DNA of 64,000 bases from Cohnella sp. WQ 127256 (lineage in GTDB: Bacteria; Bacillota; Bacilli; Paenibacillales; Paenibacillaceae). The DNA lies in assembly GCF_024519285.1 (NCBI RefSeq), contig NZ_JAMZCY010000001.1, forward strand, positions 1,488,001 to 1,552,000. The letters run 5' to 3'. Both the position numbers and the translations under genes were made by a program. How positions within the stretch are numbered: the first letter of the stretch is position 1; every line of letters starts with the position of its first letter. Shown here piece by piece: positions 35,030 through 47,276 of this stretch. A model generated the notes under the pieces. It was given only the letters and a program-made list of their open reading frames with translations. It did no database searches and was not told the origin of the DNA.

Positions 35030-35751
35030 AATGCACTTCCATCTTTTTCTGGAACGACACAACCGTCATCCGTACATAAGATACCTTCAGTTGAGCCGCC
35101 AAGCGTAATGAGCGGATGCTCTTCATTCCAAGCTTTCTGTAATGCATCCAGGAACACTTCACTTGGCTGTGCACCAGATATGGCGTATTTACTATTAACA
35201 ACAAAGAATGGAACACCTCTTACGCCAAGCGCCCCAGCTTCTTGAATATCTGCATGAACTTCCTTAGAGTAGTCATCATTTGCCAATACACGTAGAGCAT
35301 CGGTACGGTCAAGTCCTACTTCAACGGCTAAGTCTGCTAGCGTCTCCGGATTGCCGATATGAAGCGTGTCTGTAAAATGTGCCTTCAACAGCCGCTCTGT
35401 CATCTCCGCATGCTTCCCTTTCGTTGCTGCGTAATGCGTTAAACGATGCGCATCAAATGTGTTCGTCTGGATTGTACGATCAAAGTAATAATCGAGTCCG
35501 AGCGTTTTCGCTTGCTGCGTAATATTATTCGAGTTAGCGATAGCTTGTTCACGGCTCATGCCATACTTGCTCGCTAACATATCATATACAGGAGGATTGC
35601 CATCACGACTTGCATGAGGGTCTAGCTGAAAGCTTTTATATACCACTTCAATCGCATCTTTATGAGCGAACTGCTGAAGCCCTGCCTCGAATCGACGCTT
35701 GCCGATATAGCAGAACGGACAGACATAATCAGACCATATTTCCACTTTCAT
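35026..35751 (-). CDS. DsbA-family oxidoreductase (FrnE/YwbO-like)
   Basis: About 241 aa from ATG at 35751 (GGAGGTG upstream); the longer frame to 35805 is unsupported. Thioredoxin fold with the redox motif Cys11-Cys14 (DYVCPFCYIGKRRFE) and cis-Pro region VRGVPFFVVNSKYAISGAQP. No signal peptide, so cytoplasmic. FrnE-like proteins act as disulfide isomerases or 2-hydroxychromene-2-carboxylate isomerase relatives, often under oxidative stress. Confidence 0.88.
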   Translation of the reverse strand: MKVEIWSDYVCPFCYIGKRRFEAGLQQFAHKDAIEVVYKSFQLDPHASRDGNPPVYDMLASKYGMSREQAIANSNNITQQAKTLGLDYYFDRTIQTNTFDAHRLTHYAATKGKHAEMTERLLKAHFTDTLHIGNPETLADLAVEVGLDRTDALRVLANDDYSKEVHADIQEAGALGVRGVPFFVVNSKYAISGAQPSEVFLDALQKAWNEEHPLITLGGSTEGILCTDDGCVVPEKDGSAL

Positions 35752-35864
35752 CGATGACACCTCCATAATTATAACCTGATTTAAGATCAAGCTCAGTAAA
35801 ATCAAATAAACAAATTTAACTGTTTAATATATTGCACAGTATACGACCATATTGAAAAGCTGTC

Positions 35865-35915
35865 AAATGCTCGGTCCTTGATCGATAGGAATCGATGAGG
35901 CTCCACCGAGCATTT
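35865..35915 (-). terminator. Hairpin after the DUF3105 gene
   Basis: AAATGCTCGGT (35865-35875) pairs perfectly with ACCGAGCATTT (35905-35915); the loop contains a second ATCGAT/ATCGAT pair. A short T-run (CTTTTC) follows on the minus strand. Confidence 0.65.
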
Positions 35916-35946
35916 AACACTTCTACATCAAATCATTCGAAGTTTA

Positions 35947-36651
35947 TTACATTGTTCCTCCGCCCCTGCGGATATTTGCTGGAATTTTCTCAGGACCATT
36001 ATTAATATGCGTGTAAATAAATGCGCCCGTTTTTTGTACATCATAGGTCGTAAGCTCCATTGTTTTCGTCCATGCTGTCACGACAACTTCCTTGCCGTCC
36101 GGTATGTCCTCGCTGGGCACTGCCAACACACCAGCGCCTGCTTTTCTAAAATGACTCAAGTATTCAACGGAATCCTTAATTTCGACACTTGCGTCAGGGC
36201 GATAGTAAATGATGATATCCCCATGCTCTAGATTGTGTACTAATAATTCATACGTAGGCTTTTCTTTATAAAACCCGAATTTGATATCATGAAAGCTGTG
36301 AGTACCTGAAGTTGGAATATCCATTTCGTACAATACATTAGTTTCAGTATGCCCAGCTCCGTAATATTTGTCTGTCCTGACGTCGATCTGAACATCATAA
36401 TTCAACGTCTTCAAATCATAGCTACTAGAATTTTGTTGGATTAACGTAATAAGTCCCAATACAATGGAAACTACTAATAAACTATGTGCCGTAATCCTTA
36501 TCTTACCGGTTTTCTTCTTTAAGATTGCCTTTTGTTCCTTCTTGATTTGGCTGGTATTTTGTTTATTCAGCTTTGATGCATAGTAGTAACTTATGAATGA
36601 CAAAATAAATAGAATTCCACTAATGATTCCCCATACCATAGATGCATTCAT
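35947..36651 (-). CDS. DUF3105 membrane protein
   Basis: 234 aa. Two hydrophobic segments (about 6-25 and 57-75), then an extracytoplasmic domain with GAGHTETNVLYEMDIPTSGTHS, FGFYKEKPTYELLVHNLEHGDIIIYYRP (in part), the DUF3105 pattern with conserved His residues. Function unknown. ATG at 36639 has a better-spaced GAGG than ATG at 36651. It is followed by a hairpin and is independent of the neighbours. Confidence 0.75.
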   Translation of the reverse strand: MNASMVWGIISGILFILSFISYYYASKLNKQNTSQIKKEQKAILKKKTGKIRITAHSLLVVSIVLGLITLIQQNSSSYDLKTLNYDVQIDVRTDKYYGAGHTETNVLYEMDIPTSGTHSFHDIKFGFYKEKPTYELLVHNLEHGDIIIYYRPDASVEIKDSVEYLSHFRKAGAGVLAVPSEDIPDGKEVVVTAWTKTMELTTYDVQKTGAFIYTHINNGPEKIPANIRRGGGTM

Positions 36652-36738
36652 TCCTCTATCGCTCCAATCAACTTAGTTATTTTCATTTTCACTCGTCACC
36701 GCAACACTACATCGCGTAGTGTATATATTCAAAAAAAA

Positions 36739-37599
36739 TCAAGCAATCGCCAATACAATTACGCCCATCAGTAAGAGAAGCATATGAATGGAGATTACTA
36801 TTGAAGTCATTCCGAGTTTAACGGGAATTGATCTCTGTGGATGCAACAGCTGCTGTAATCTGAAATTAACGGAAACTTCAGCAAAATGAGTCATCGCAGG
36901 TGCTGCTTGATTTGTAAAGCTGACTTTGATTAGCTTCAATAGAGCACTGCTTAATCCAAGCTCAGAACCTGTCTTCCTTATCGCATATTCATCAGCTAAC
37001 AATTCACTCATGATGGTGCAGTTCTGATAAGACCATTTGGTAAGTGGGATGAACCATAGTGCACGTGATATGACCTGCAGGATAAAAATTTTCATAGAAT
37101 CATGATTATTCTTATGAAAGGCTTCATGCTCGATGACTGCTTCAAGCTCATCACGATCAAGTAGTTCCACTAAGCCACTGGAAAGGACTATGAGTGGATT
37201 TCTAAATCCCAATGTAAAAGCCATCGACTGATTATGATCGATTACGATGAGATCCTGATGTTGCAGCCCAAACTCCTCGATCAGATGTTTCGTTAAATAA
37301 TCATTTCTAAGACTCATAATCTTCGACTTAAACTTTGTAGAGCGCACATATTGCTGCACGACATTCACGAGTGTGATCATAATGCTATATACGATTACCG
37401 TATTTAATAGGAAGATCATCATAAAGTAGTACAAGCTATTGTCCCTAAACAAGCTGAGACATAACTTAAAAAAGTTCATTTTCAGGTTTACACCGAATAG
37501 CAAGTGGGCTAAATACATTCCCATCTGACTCCACACCACACTTGCGATAAGTAGACTCAGCCCAAAAACAAGAGATGATTTCCTCTTCCACAGCATCAT
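36739..37599 (-). CDS. BlaR1/MecR1-like M56 metallopeptidase (short form)
   Basis: 286 aa with four transmembrane segments. Zinc protease motif His158-Glu-Ala-Phe-His162 (VIEHEAFH), with Glu199 (MSELLADEYA) as third ligand. There is no C-terminal penicillin-binding sensor domain, so it is not a beta-lactam sensor of the classical type. It overlaps the BlaI-type repressor stop as ATGA; the pair likely works as a signal-dependent protease and its repressor target. Confidence 0.88.
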   Translation of the reverse strand: MMLWKRKSSLVFGLSLLIASVVWSQMGMYLAHLLFGVNLKMNFFKLCLSLFRDNSLYYFMMIFLLNTVIVYSIMITLVNVVQQYVRSTKFKSKIMSLRNDYLTKHLIEEFGLQHQDLIVIDHNQSMAFTLGFRNPLIVLSSGLVELLDRDELEAVIEHEAFHKNNHDSMKIFILQVISRALWFIPLTKWSYQNCTIMSELLADEYAIRKTGSELGLSSALLKLIKVSFTNQAAPAMTHFAEVSVNFRLQQLLHPQRSIPVKLGMTSIVISIHMLLLLMGVIVLAIA

Positions 37600-38012
37600 G
37601 TCATGTCCTTCTTTAATTGTTGGATTCTTTGTTCTAATTGAACAAGCAACGCATGATCAACATGTTTAAGGGAATCAATCATATGATTGATCACGACACC
37701 ACCGAACTCGTCTAGCAGGTTTTCTGTCAGCTTCTTAGACTGCTCTTCAATAAAGACAAGCTTAGATTGCGTTGGCCGAAACAGGGAAAGTCTTCCTTGT
37801 TGTCTCTTATCAAGTATCCCTTTATCTACTAAACGATTCATTACGGTCATAACCGTGTTAAAGTTGATCGGCTTTTCCTTCTCCAAGCGTTGTTGCACTT
37901 CTTTAATGCTTAATTCATCACATTCCCATAATAGCTCCATGATCTTGGCTTCAAGGGAACCGAAGAAACGATTTAACCCAGCTTCACCATACTTGAAATT
38001 CTTGATTTCCAA
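37596..38012 (-). CDS. BlaI/MecI-family repressor
   Basis: About 138 aa. Winged helix with LEAKIMELLWECDELSIKEVQQRL and NTVMTVMNRLVDKGILDK, then a helical dimerisation tail. TTG at 38012 is preferred: AAGGTG lies 6 nt upstream and the transcript would start around 38027; GTG at 38021 would leave a leader of only about 6 nt. Coupled to the M56 protease gene. The promoter is embedded in an inverted repeat, supporting autorepression. Confidence 0.87.
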   Translation of the reverse strand: MEIKNFKYGEAGLNRFFGSLEAKIMELLWECDELSIKEVQQRLEKEKPINFNTVMTVMNRLVDKGILDKRQQGRLSLFRPTQSKLVFIEEQSKKLTENLLDEFGGVVINHMIDSLKHVDHALLVQLEQRIQQLKKDMT

Positions 38013-38026
38013 ACCGCTCACCTTCC

Positions 38027-38062
38027 ACTACACATTATAGTGTAGTGTTATTCTCGAATCAA
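38027..38062 (-). promoter_or_regulatory. blaI-like promoter/operator
   Basis: Minus strand -35 TTGATT (38062-38057), 17-nt spacer, -10 TATAAT (38039-38034). The arms ACTACAC (38027-38033) and GTGTAGT (38040-38046) flank the -10, containing TACA/TGTA half-sites typical for BlaI-family operators. Confidence 0.85.
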
Positions 38063-38076
38063 CTAGGAATAACAAT

Positions 38077-38886
38077 CTATAAAGGCAGGTCGCGTTTACG
38101 AAACAATAGGATGGCAAGACCAAATGAGACTATACCGACGATGGAGAGAATACTTGAGGGGGTGGCGAAATCTACATTCCCGTTAACGATTTCACCCGGT
38201 TGGTATAAGGAGAAGATGGACAGCTTTCTTATCCATTCGATCTTTTCACTGAATTTGCCTAGAAGATCCAAGCTAAAAAATCCAAACGTAATGAATCCGG
38301 AAATACTGAGAGCTTTCTTCTCGTCGTTACAAAGTGAGGAGACTAAGAAGGTAATGCCGCCGACAGCAAAGAAGAGCAGGAACACCACGGCATTCATCTG
38401 CATGAATTTGGAGGTATCGAATTCGTAAGTACCGCTTAGAAACCAAGCGCTTCCTACGAATCCGGCAATCGTCGTGACGGCTATGATCAAGAAAAGTCCG
38501 GTCGTCAGCACGCTTACTTGCGTAAAAGCAACCTTCCCTCTTGTTGTTGGTGTGGACAATAAGTAGGCCATAGATCCTTGATCCACCAATCTGGCCATAA
38601 GCTGGGTCGATAACTGAACGCATACAATAGATAAGATCAGTATGAGAATTAATCCGTAGTATTCACCTGATATGAAAGCTTCGGCACTGTCAAAGCCATT
38701 CAGTCCGAAAGCCTTCCCCACCCCTTCCGGCATGGATTGGATCAACTCATCGATCGCTTTCGTGTTTTGGGCGATACTGGGATACAACCAGAACATAAGA
38801 AGGATATAGAAAGCTGAACCGAAAGCATAGTTCATAAAGCTCTTCATGTTCACCTTTATCATCTGCTTATATAGGGTGACATTCAT
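38077..38886 (-). CDS. ABC-2-type transporter permease
   Basis: 269 aa, six transmembrane helices (MKSFMNYAFGSAFYILLMFWLY; GLILILILSIVCVQLSTQLM in part). It has the extracytoplasmic loop after TM1 usual for this class (IDELIQSMPEGVGKAFGLNG). It overlaps the ATPase gene as ATGA. With that ATPase it forms a small exporter of the type used for antimicrobial peptide self-protection or Na+ export. Substrate unknown. Confidence 0.87.
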   Translation of the reverse strand: MNVTLYKQMIKVNMKSFMNYAFGSAFYILLMFWLYPSIAQNTKAIDELIQSMPEGVGKAFGLNGFDSAEAFISGEYYGLILILILSIVCVQLSTQLMARLVDQGSMAYLLSTPTTRGKVAFTQVSVLTTGLFLIIAVTTIAGFVGSAWFLSGTYEFDTSKFMQMNAVVFLLFFAVGGITFLVSSLCNDEKKALSISGFITFGFFSLDLLGKFSEKIEWIRKLSIFSLYQPGEIVNGNVDFATPSSILSIVGIVSFGLAILLFRKRDLPL

Positions 38887-39770
38887 TTCATCGTCCCCTT
38901 TCGATCATAGTAATTCATGAATATATCCTCAAGGTTTTGTGTGAAAATATCGATATTGCGCACACTGTACTTTCCGGTCTCTTCGACAAATCTATTGTAA
39001 TTGCCCTGTACGGCTACCCTTACCCGATTCCCATCATGAGATTCGATATGCAAACCAGAGCTTAGAAATGAAGCCGCCTCTGTATCACTTTCAAAGGTAA
39101 CTTCGAACAGCTTCCGCTGCATCGACTGCAATTCATGGATATCCTTGATCGTAATGACGATGCCGTCTTTGATAATAGCGGCCCTGTCACATGTCCTCTC
39201 GATTTCTGGAAAGCTGTGCGATGACATCAAGAATGTCTTCCCTTGAGCCTTCTCCTCCAGCACGATTTCAATAAATACCTTCTGCATAAGCGGATCAAGC
39301 CCTGACGTAGGTTCATCCAAAATAATCACTTCAGGATCATGCATGAACGCGGCTACGATCGCTACTTTTTGCTTCATCCCTTTAGACATTTTACGGATCG
39401 GAGTTTGCACATCAAACTGTAGGCGGTCGATTAAGACGTTACGCTTGGACAGCTCCTTCACACCTTGCATGTTACCCATGAAATCCAGAAACGTCTTCCC
39501 TGTCATCCCTTCGATGAATGAGATTTCTCCAGGCAGGTATCCGATATAACTTTGAACCTTCCCCTGCTCCTTCCAGGTATCCAGCCCATTAACCTTAACA
39601 AGTCCTTTATCCGGCTTCATAAAGCCCATAATATGCCTTATCGTAGTGGACTTCCCCGCCCCATTGGGTCCTAGAAACCCAAAAACCTCCCCCTGCTCCA
39701 CAGAGAACGATACGTCGAAAATTCCTTTCCCGTTGGAAAATGTCTTCGTCAAATGTTCAACGTTTAACAT
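38883..39770 (-). CDS. ABC transporter ATP-binding protein
   Basis: About 295 aa from ATG at 39770 (GGAGGTG 8 nt upstream). Walker A GPNGAGKST (34-42), a degenerate signature MSKGMKQKVAIV in place of LSGGQ, Walker B VIILDEPTSGLD and switch His in SSHSFPEIE. A C-terminal extension of about 80 residues is usual in the NatA/BcrA group. Forms an exporter with the downstream permease. Confidence 0.93.
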   Translation of the reverse strand: MLNVEHLTKTFSNGKGIFDVSFSVEQGEVFGFLGPNGAGKSTTIRHIMGFMKPDKGLVKVNGLDTWKEQGKVQSYIGYLPGEISFIEGMTGKTFLDFMGNMQGVKELSKRNVLIDRLQFDVQTPIRKMSKGMKQKVAIVAAFMHDPEVIILDEPTSGLDPLMQKVFIEIVLEEKAQGKTFLMSSHSFPEIERTCDRAAIIKDGIVITIKDIHELQSMQRKLFEVTFESDTEAASFLSSGLHIESHDGNRVRVAVQGNYNRFVEETGKYSVRNIDIFTQNLEDIFMNYYDRKGTMK

Positions 39771-39833
39771 AATTGACACCTCCTGTATCGAAGAACTGTT
39801 AATCGGTGGGGGATTTTTTATGATGAGTACATT

Positions 39834-40463
39834 TTACTGTGATTTTTGAAAAAAATGACGATAGATCCAGTACACGACCCCTAAGAAAATTCCATAGACG
39901 CCAACCGTAATCATAATTCCTTGGATGTCTGGTGTATTAAAGAATTGGTCTCCTAACAAGGTAACTAATAGGATAAAGGGGATTTTTCCGGCTATAGTTG
40001 CATATAGATACGTCTTCCATGACATCCTCGTAATCGCAGCAAAGATATTGATCGCTTGAGCAGGTAAAATAGGGAGTAACCGGGCAAAAAAAATCGCTAA
40101 GAAGGCGTTTCGTTCTGCTAAAGCAGCTAAATAAGCGATTCCCCTTCTACTAGCTAATCTTTGCCTTCCTTCTTCTGAGGAAGAAACTCGTACCATAATA
40201 AATAATATAACTGCGGCTAGTACCGAGATTACAATATTTAGGGCAGTCCCTATAAGCACCCCATACTTTGCACCAAAAACTGCAGCAACAACTCCATATG
40301 GAATGCCTGGCACAATCGCAATGAGCAATCCTATTAATGCTATGTAAATATCCATTCCCCCAACTGCAGTCGAGTCCATCCAATTAATTAATGGTTCTCG
40401 ATACACAGCAAGAGTAGCTGCAATGATGAAGTACAATCCAACCATCATCATTTTATTAATCAA
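39834..40463 (-). CDS. TVP38/TMEM64 (VTT-domain) membrane protein
   Basis: 209 aa from TTG at 40463 (AAGGGG 9 nt upstream). Signature: AVFGAKYGVLIGTALNIVIS, then FARLLPILPAQAINIFAAITRMSWKTY, cut here as FARLLPILPAQAINIFAAIT. The family is related to DedA and is thought to move lipids or lipid carriers across membranes. Single gene. The gap 40464-40614 holds no further feature that I see. Confidence 0.85.
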   Translation of the reverse strand: MINKMMMVGLYFIIAATLAVYREPLINWMDSTAVGGMDIYIALIGLLIAIVPGIPYGVVAAVFGAKYGVLIGTALNIVISVLAAVILFIMVRVSSSEEGRQRLASRRGIAYLAALAERNAFLAIFFARLLPILPAQAINIFAAITRMSWKTYLYATIAGKIPFILLVTLLGDQFFNTPDIQGIMITVGVYGIFLGVVYWIYRHFFQKSQ

Positions 40464-40613
40464 TGTTACAAGCCCCTTAATCGTTCTACTTTATTAACAT
40501 AGATCACTTATATTTGTTGTGATTAATAAGATAAATATATCGCATACTTCATAAATAACAAAGAAGCGATTTGTGTGCAATGACATAATCTCAAGGTTAT
40601 CCCCTCTAATGTC

Positions 40614-40652
40614 AAAAGGAAGGGGCAAGTAACTTACTTTGCCCCTTCCTTT
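40614..40652 (-). terminator. Terminator after lacZ
   Basis: AAAGGAAGGGGCAA pairs with TTGCCCCTTCCTTT, followed by a short T-run on the minus strand. Confidence 0.82.
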
Positions 40653-40681
40653 ATAGTAGCTACATCACTTGCTCGATCCGA

Positions 40682-43747
<3,066 letters not shown>

Positions 43748-43767
43748 TCATCTGATTTCTCCTCTCT

Positions 43768-43787
43768 ATTATAGGGTGTGCTATACT
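43768..43787. promoter_or_regulatory. Divergent lacZ/araC-type promoter region
   Basis: Minus strand: TATAAT at 43773-43768 for lacZ, with no good -35, as expected for activator-dependent transcription. Plus strand: extended -10 TGCTATACT at 43779-43787 for the AraC gene. The two promoters nearly abut, so one bound regulator could act on both. Confidence 0.55.
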
Positions 43788-43853
43788 GTTCAAAATAGCT
43801 TTCGAAAAGGACAAATCCCAGTACAAAATGGACATTTTAAGGAGGGGATTAAT

Positions 43854-44702
43854 TTGACCACTCTCGCTTTGCGAACAAATCTATTATCCGATGAACGCAT
43901 TCTCCCCTTAGCTGTGTATACGACTGGCATGGAGCAACAGCCTCCAATTAATCGAGTGGAAGGCTTCTCTGCACACCAATTACTCATAACGGCTTCTGGG
44001 CATGGTAAAGTCCATTGGTTTGATCAGAATAAATGGGACATCGTGTCTCCGAATACCGTTCTCTATATTCCCGCTGGATTTCCAAATAAGTACGTTGCTG
44101 AGAACGAAGGTGACTGGCTAGTTGGCTTCGTATCCTTTCATGGATCGGATGCAGCTAGAGAATCTTGGGCGCTGGGAAATAAACCAACCATCATTCCTGT
44201 ACAGTCTACGACTCGATTACTTGAGTTGTTAGAGGACATCTGGCATAGTTCAGGATTGAACCACGATATGTGGAATTCCTCTGAGCTGTTATTTTCATTA
44301 CTTACTGAGCTTCGTAAACAGTCTTACGCTGAACTTGAGCTTCTGACAAATTCTCGGACTGCACCAGAGACTTACCGCGAGTCCGTCGTGCTAAAAGCAT
44401 CGAAGTTTCTTCAAGATTACATGCATCGTAACATCAGCATTTCACAACTTGCAGAACAGGTCGGATACTCACAGAAGCAACTGACTAGACTTTTTGTCCA
44501 AACCTTCCAAACCACACCACTACAATATTTAAGACAAGTCCGAATGACAGCTGCGGAGCAACTGTTGGTTACACATATCGAGATGAATGTCAGTCAAATC
44601 GCTCAGCACGTAGGTATGGAGCCCGTGTACTTTACTCGCATTTTCCATCAAATCTACGGTGTTGCACCAAGCGAGTACAGAAAAAAACGACTAAGCTTGT
44701 AG
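43854..44702 (+). CDS. AraC-family regulator next to lacZ
   Basis: About 282 aa from TTG at 43854 (AAGGAGGGG 5 nt upstream); the longer frame to 43713 overlaps lacZ and the promoter. N-terminal cupin-like sensing domain (VHWFDQNKWDIVSPNTVLYIP), C-terminal two-HTH domain (ISISQLAEQVGYSQKQLTRL; VSQIAQHVGMEPVYFTRIFH; GVAPSEYRK). Likely a galactoside-responsive activator of lacZ. A hairpin overlapping the stop codon (about 44686-44721) may terminate it. Confidence 0.9.
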   Translation: MTTLALRTNLLSDERILPLAVYTTGMEQQPPINRVEGFSAHQLLITASGHGKVHWFDQNKWDIVSPNTVLYIPAGFPNKYVAENEGDWLVGFVSFHGSDAARESWALGNKPTIIPVQSTTRLLELLEDIWHSSGLNHDMWNSSELLFSLLTELRKQSYAELELLTNSRTAPETYRESVVLKASKFLQDYMHRNISISQLAEQVGYSQKQLTRLFVQTFQTTPLQYLRQVRMTAAEQLLVTHIEMNVSQIAQHVGMEPVYFTRIFHQIYGVAPSEYRKKRLSL

Positions 44703-44746
44703 GAATAGCAAGCTAGTCGTTAGTGTGTGCAAAATCAAACGATTAT

Positions 44747-45049
44747 TTACAAATTCATTGAAGAGATATGATTTCTTGTTTCTTCTGTCCCCAATTCGTG
44801 GAGCGTATTATATATTTCCTTGAGATAATAGTCATAACCATCATTCTCACTATCGTGATGGTAAGGAATTCCAGGGATTTGATTACGGATATAGCTCCTG
44901 TTATCGAAATCCTCCATCTCAACGAACAGCTCTTGTAGCTTTTGGAGCTCCTCAGAAGTAGCTTCAATTTCAAACTCATATGCCGCATCACCTTGCTGAG
45001 TCATAATCGTTTTGGACTGAACCGACACATAATAGGTTTGGGAATCCAT
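44747..45049 (-). CDS. Conserved small acidic protein of unknown function
   Basis: 100 aa, soluble. Features: YYVSVQSKTIMTQQGDAAYEFEIEA near the N-terminus (in part), a helix EELQKLQELFVEMEDFDN, and IPGIPYHHDSENDGYDYYL. The GIPYHHD pattern is recurrent in Bacillales hypothetical proteins, some labelled hydrolase without support. It may be co-transcribed with the next membrane protein gene (15 nt gap). Confidence 0.6.
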   Translation of the reverse strand: MDSQTYYVSVQSKTIMTQQGDAAYEFEIEATSEELQKLQELFVEMEDFDNRSYIRNQIPGIPYHHDSENDGYDYYLKEIYNTLHELGTEETRNHISSMNL

Positions 45050-45064
45050 TCCTACACCCCCTTG

Positions 45065-45292
45065 TTATTGAGTTAAGAATACAATAATCATTGCAATTAT
45101 GATTGTGACCACAGGGATGACGATATATAGGATATATATCGGATTAGCGACTATGGGATGCTTTACTGTAGTTAGACTGGCACTCTTATCTAATGTTGAA
45201 TTATTCCTCTGTTGTCTGCGAAAGATCACAATAGATCCGACAATTAAATACACACAAGCTACTAGGCCTAAAATAAACAACAATGTATACAA
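45065..45292 (-). CDS. Small two-helix membrane protein
   Basis: About 75 aa from TTG at 45292, 7 nt after GGGGGTGA; an upstream TTG at 45316 would include the ribosome site in the coding part. Two hydrophobic segments (LLFILGLVACVYLIVGSIVIF and YILYIVIPVVTIIIAMIIVF) joined by a polar loop. No family recognised. Confidence 0.5.
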   Translation of the reverse strand: MYTLLFILGLVACVYLIVGSIVIFRRQQRNNSTLDKSASLTTVKHPIVANPIYILYIVIPVVTIIIAMIIVFLTQ

Positions 45293-45439
45293 CTCACGGT
45301 CACCCCCAAATAACAAATTCAGCTTATCGGTATTTTGCCTCTAGATATTTTTTTTATTCGAATGATATTCGTAACTTATTGCGAATTGCATCGTTTCCTT
45401 TAATGAATTCAATAAATGAAACTTAGAGGAGATAACAAC

Positions 45440-46117
45440 ATGAACAATCAGATTAAAATGATTACACTCTCCGCAATGCTTGTTGGAATGCTAACGCTAA
45501 CTGCGTGTAATTCTAATAACCAATCCAGTCCGTCACAGTCAGTAGTGCCGTCTGAAACACCAATCACCAGTCCTTCTGCAAGTCCATTGGCGAGCCCTTC
45601 CTCTAGTCCGAAAACGAGTCCGTCCGCAAGTCCCGAGAATGTGAAACCTTCTCAAGAACCATCAGCGACTGCAGAAGCTTCAGCTACGAGTAAACAAATC
45701 AAGGAAATCCTCGAGCTTGCCAAGGATGGCAAAGCACCCGGGATTGAGTATGCTGCGCATACAGGATTAATCGATGAAGTTGAGAAGGCTTGGGGTGAAG
45801 CAGATACGCAGGACGCCGCCGGAAAAGGAATATACGCCACATACGTGAAGAAAAATGCTGTATTTGGCTTTAATAAAGGGAGCCTGATCTTTGACGTTCG
45901 TTCAAGTGACGCTAAGCTGCAGAAATTAACCTTGAAGCAAATTCAGCAGACGCTAGGCAAACCCGACGAAACCAAAGTTAACGGTGAGGACACGATTTAT
46001 ATTTACCAAGCGAACAAACAATTTCAGCTCAAATTTATCATTTCTAAATCAACCGGCAAGGTTGACCATATTTCCGTATTTTCTGCTCAGGATTCAATCA
46101 ATTCTATGGCCAATTAA
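45440..46117 (+). CDS. YjgB/DUF4309-type lipoprotein
   Basis: 225 aa from ATG at 45440 (AGAGGAG upstream). Lipobox LTLTAC with Cys23; then a Ser/Pro linker with SPSASP/SPSSSP repeats (about 30-75); then a DUF4309-like domain (GIEYAAHTGLIDEVEKAWGE, QIQQTLGKPDETKVNGEDTI). YjgB of B. subtilis carries the same domain. The linker suggests the domain is held away from the membrane. Function unknown. Confidence 0.78.
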   Translation: MNNQIKMITLSAMLVGMLTLTACNSNNQSSPSQSVVPSETPITSPSASPLASPSSSPKTSPSASPENVKPSQEPSATAEASATSKQIKEILELAKDGKAPGIEYAAHTGLIDEVEKAWGEADTQDAAGKGIYATYVKKNAVFGFNKGSLIFDVRSSDAKLQKLTLKQIQQTLGKPDETKVNGEDTIYIYQANKQFQLKFIISKSTGKVDHISVFSAQDSINSMAN

Positions 46118-46208
46118 CTTCTAGAATGAAGATTGGAATGGCTCTGTCTCCTGTTTTATGTTAGTATATATAAATGTATAAAATATATAATTAACAGGAG
46201 CAGATCAC

Positions 46209-47207
46209 TTGAAAAGCATACAACCAGAACAATTCATAGATATGACGATTATCGGTGGAGGACCTGCGGGCATGTTTGCCGCATTTTATGCAGGTATGCG
46301 TCAATCGAGCGCAAAAATTATTGATAGTATGCCGCAGTTAGGTGGTCAGCTTGCAGCTTTATACCCGGAAAAATATATTTACGATGTTGCCGGATTTCCT
46401 AAAGTGACCGCACAGCAGCTAGTCAATAATCTAATAGAACAATTAGAGCATTTCCCTACTCAAATTGCCTTAGAGGAAAAAGTACTTCAAGTGAATAAAA
46501 TAGATGAGCATCATTTTGAAATCGTGACAGATAAAACAACACATTATAGTAAATCTGTTATCATTACCGGTGGTGTGGGTGCATTTGAACCAAGACGGTT
46601 GGAGTTGCCTGAAGCTACTCAATTTGAGAAGAAAAACTTACATTACTTCATTAAAGACTTGAACCAATATGCCGGCCAAAAGGTCGTTGTCTGTGGCGGG
46701 GGCGATTCCGCTGTCGACTGGGCACTCATGCTGGAGCCGATCGCTGAGCAAGTGACGCTTATTCATCGTCGCGACAAATTCCGTGCGCACGAGCATAGTG
46801 TTCAGACCTTAATGCAATCGAAAGTCAACATCATTACCCCAGTGGAAATACAAAAGCTTCATGGAGATGATGAGCTTCATTCCATTACCGTCAGCCATAG
46901 TAAAACAGGAGAAACACAAGATATCCCTTGTGATTCACTTATCGTAAACTATGGATTTGTCTCTTCTCTCGGTCCTATTGCACAATGGGGAATCGAGATT
47001 CAGAATGGCTCTATCGTCGTGGACTCTAGAATGGAAACTAGCATACCGGGAATATTCGCAGCTGGCGACATTACTACTTATCCAGGCAAGCTCAAATTAA
47101 TAGCTGTAGGATTCGGAGAAGCACCGACAGCTATTAACAATGCCAAAGTATACGTCGATCCAAATGCTAAGCTATCCCCTGGTCATAGTAGTAATATGAA
47201 GAGATAA
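46209..47207 (+). CDS. Ferredoxin/flavodoxin-NADP+ reductase, YumC type
   Basis: 332 aa, the same length as B. subtilis YumC as I recall it. TTG start with AGGAGC 7-8 nt upstream. TrxB-like fold without the CxxC pair: FAD motif [22 protein letters not shown] motif [17 protein letters not shown]-terminal [20 protein letters not shown]. It passes electrons between NADPH and ferredoxin, flavodoxin or bacillithiol/iron-handling partners. Confidence 0.93.
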   Translation: MKSIQPEQFIDMTIIGGGPAGMFAAFYAGMRQSSAKIIDSMPQLGGQLAALYPEKYIYDVAGFPKVTAQQLVNNLIEQLEHFPTQIALEEKVLQVNKIDEHHFEIVTDKTTHYSKSVIITGGVGAFEPRRLELPEATQFEKKNLHYFIKDLNQYAGQKVVVCGGGDSAVDWALMLEPIAEQVTLIHRRDKFRAHEHSVQTLMQSKVNIITPVEIQKLHGDDELHSITVSHSKTGETQDIPCDSLIVNYGFVSSLGPIAQWGIEIQNGSIVVDSRMETSIPGIFAAGDITTYPGKLKLIAVGFGEAPTAINNAKVYVDPNAKLSPGHSSNMKR

Positions 47208-47226
47208 GGAACTGGCGCTACCAACG

Positions 47227-47271
47227 AATAGAACCCCATCAAACTCATTTTGAGCTTGATGGGGTTCTATT
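47227..47271. terminator. Bidirectional terminator
   Basis: AATAGAACCCCATCAA (47227-47242) pairs with TTGATGGGGTTCTATT (47256-47271), plus CTC/GAG closing the loop. It serves the convergent FNR and ribF genes. Confidence 0.85.
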
Positions 47272-47276
47272 GGCTA

